Shown: in pieces, positions 12,459 to 12,672 of the stretch | Numbering within the stretch: position 1 is the first letter of the stretch | Layout: each line of letters opens with the position of its first letter | DNA from: an uncultured Spirochaetales bacterium | Lineage (GTDB): Bacteria > Spirochaetota > Spirochaetia > Sphaerochaetales > Sphaerochaetaceae | Assembly: GCA_947306375.1 (NCBI GenBank) | Contig: CAMZGJ010000016.1 | Span: forward strand, 1 to 12,672 | Direction of reading: 5' to 3' | Length of the DNA stretch: 12,672 nucleotides | Made by a program: the position numbers and the translations under genes | Notes under the pieces: model-generated | The model's database searches: none | What the model saw: only the letters and a program-made list of their open reading frames with translations | Told to the model about the DNA's origin: nothing

Positions 12459-12672
12459 TTACCTCTTGTCCTTGTCTATGAACTCCAGGCAGATTGTTGC
12501 CATGGATGCGCAGACAATTGAGAACACCAGGAAGATGACCCAGTACTTCTCCACGTTTGCCTGGGTACTTGCATAGGCTTCTTTCTTCATGGATTCTGCG
12601 GTCCTGGTCTGGATAACGGATTTTACCTTCTCTTCTCCCACAAGATCTATGAGTTTGCCAAGGGTCAGGTTG
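12459..12672 (-). CDS. Unrecognised membrane protein, C-terminal end (partial)
   Basis: An open frame enters from the right edge and ends with TAA at 12461-12459. The visible 70 residues read NLTLGKLIDLVGEEKVKSV, then a charged amphipathic stretch (QTRTAESMKKEAYASTQANVEKY), one transmembrane helix (WVIFLVFSIVCASMATICLEF) and a short charged tail (IDKDKR). A GTG at 12641 could start a 60-aa protein, but the frame stays open upstream to the edge and the sequence before it looks coding, so a longer protein is more likely. It is convergent with tcdA with no bases between the two stop codons. Family not recognised. Confidence 0.6.
   Translation of the reverse strand, partial: NLTLGKLIDLVGEEKVKSVIQTRTAESMKKEAYASTQANVEKYWVIFLVFSIVCASMATICLEFIDKDKR

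Overview
The window looks like chromosomal DNA from a host-associated spirochaete, most likely a gut or rumen Treponema. This is an inference. It rests on lipoprotein signal peptides with spirochaete-style lipoboxes (LMISC, LMTSC), a sigma-54-driven PspF/PspA/PspC stress module, tRNA genes without encoded CCA, mid-range base composition, and a pectin-catabolism gene (kduD). No rRNA, CRISPR array, intact IS element or prophage gene is visible.

Layout, left to right. (1) Positions 1-4206, minus strand: kduD, then a membrane-anchored alpha/beta hydrolase, then a FeoA-FeoB fusion iron transporter, then the first codons of what is probably the FeoB-associated Cys-rich membrane protein. The last three genes overlap by 1-4 bases. 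(2) Positions 4207-4740: a non-coding stretch with a 42-bp imperfect tandem repeat, a decayed rhodanese gene, and a UUCG-capped terminator. (3) Positions 4739-7438, minus strand: a tight three-gene operon of one secreted protein and two lipoproteins, none recognised. (4) Positions 7655-8503, minus strand: a YjbR/MGMT-like fusion protein, a terminator, and tRNA-Leu(CAG) with its own strong promoter. (5) Positions 8500-10703: the phage-shock module, with pspF divergent from pspA-pspC. Between them lie a clear sigma-54 promoter and a cluster of TACCAC/GTGGTA half-sites that look like the PspF enhancer; one site also covers the pspF promoter. (6) Positions 10704-11136: a repeat-rich spacer with hairpins, a palindromic element and a duplicated 3' end of tRNA-Pro, followed by the intact tRNA-Pro(GGG). 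(7) Positions 11192-12458, plus strand: a compact TatD-family hydrolase overlapping tcdA. (8) At the right edge, the C-terminal end of an unrecognised membrane protein.

The clearest regulatory logic is in the psp region. PspF should activate pspAC through sigma-54 from the enhancer cluster, repress itself by covering its own -10 box, and be held inactive by PspA; the Trp that contacts PspA in E. coli PspF is conserved. The most unexplained parts are the three-gene exported-protein operon and the tRNA-Pro-flanked repeat cluster, which has the layout of a collapsed integration at a tRNA 3' end.
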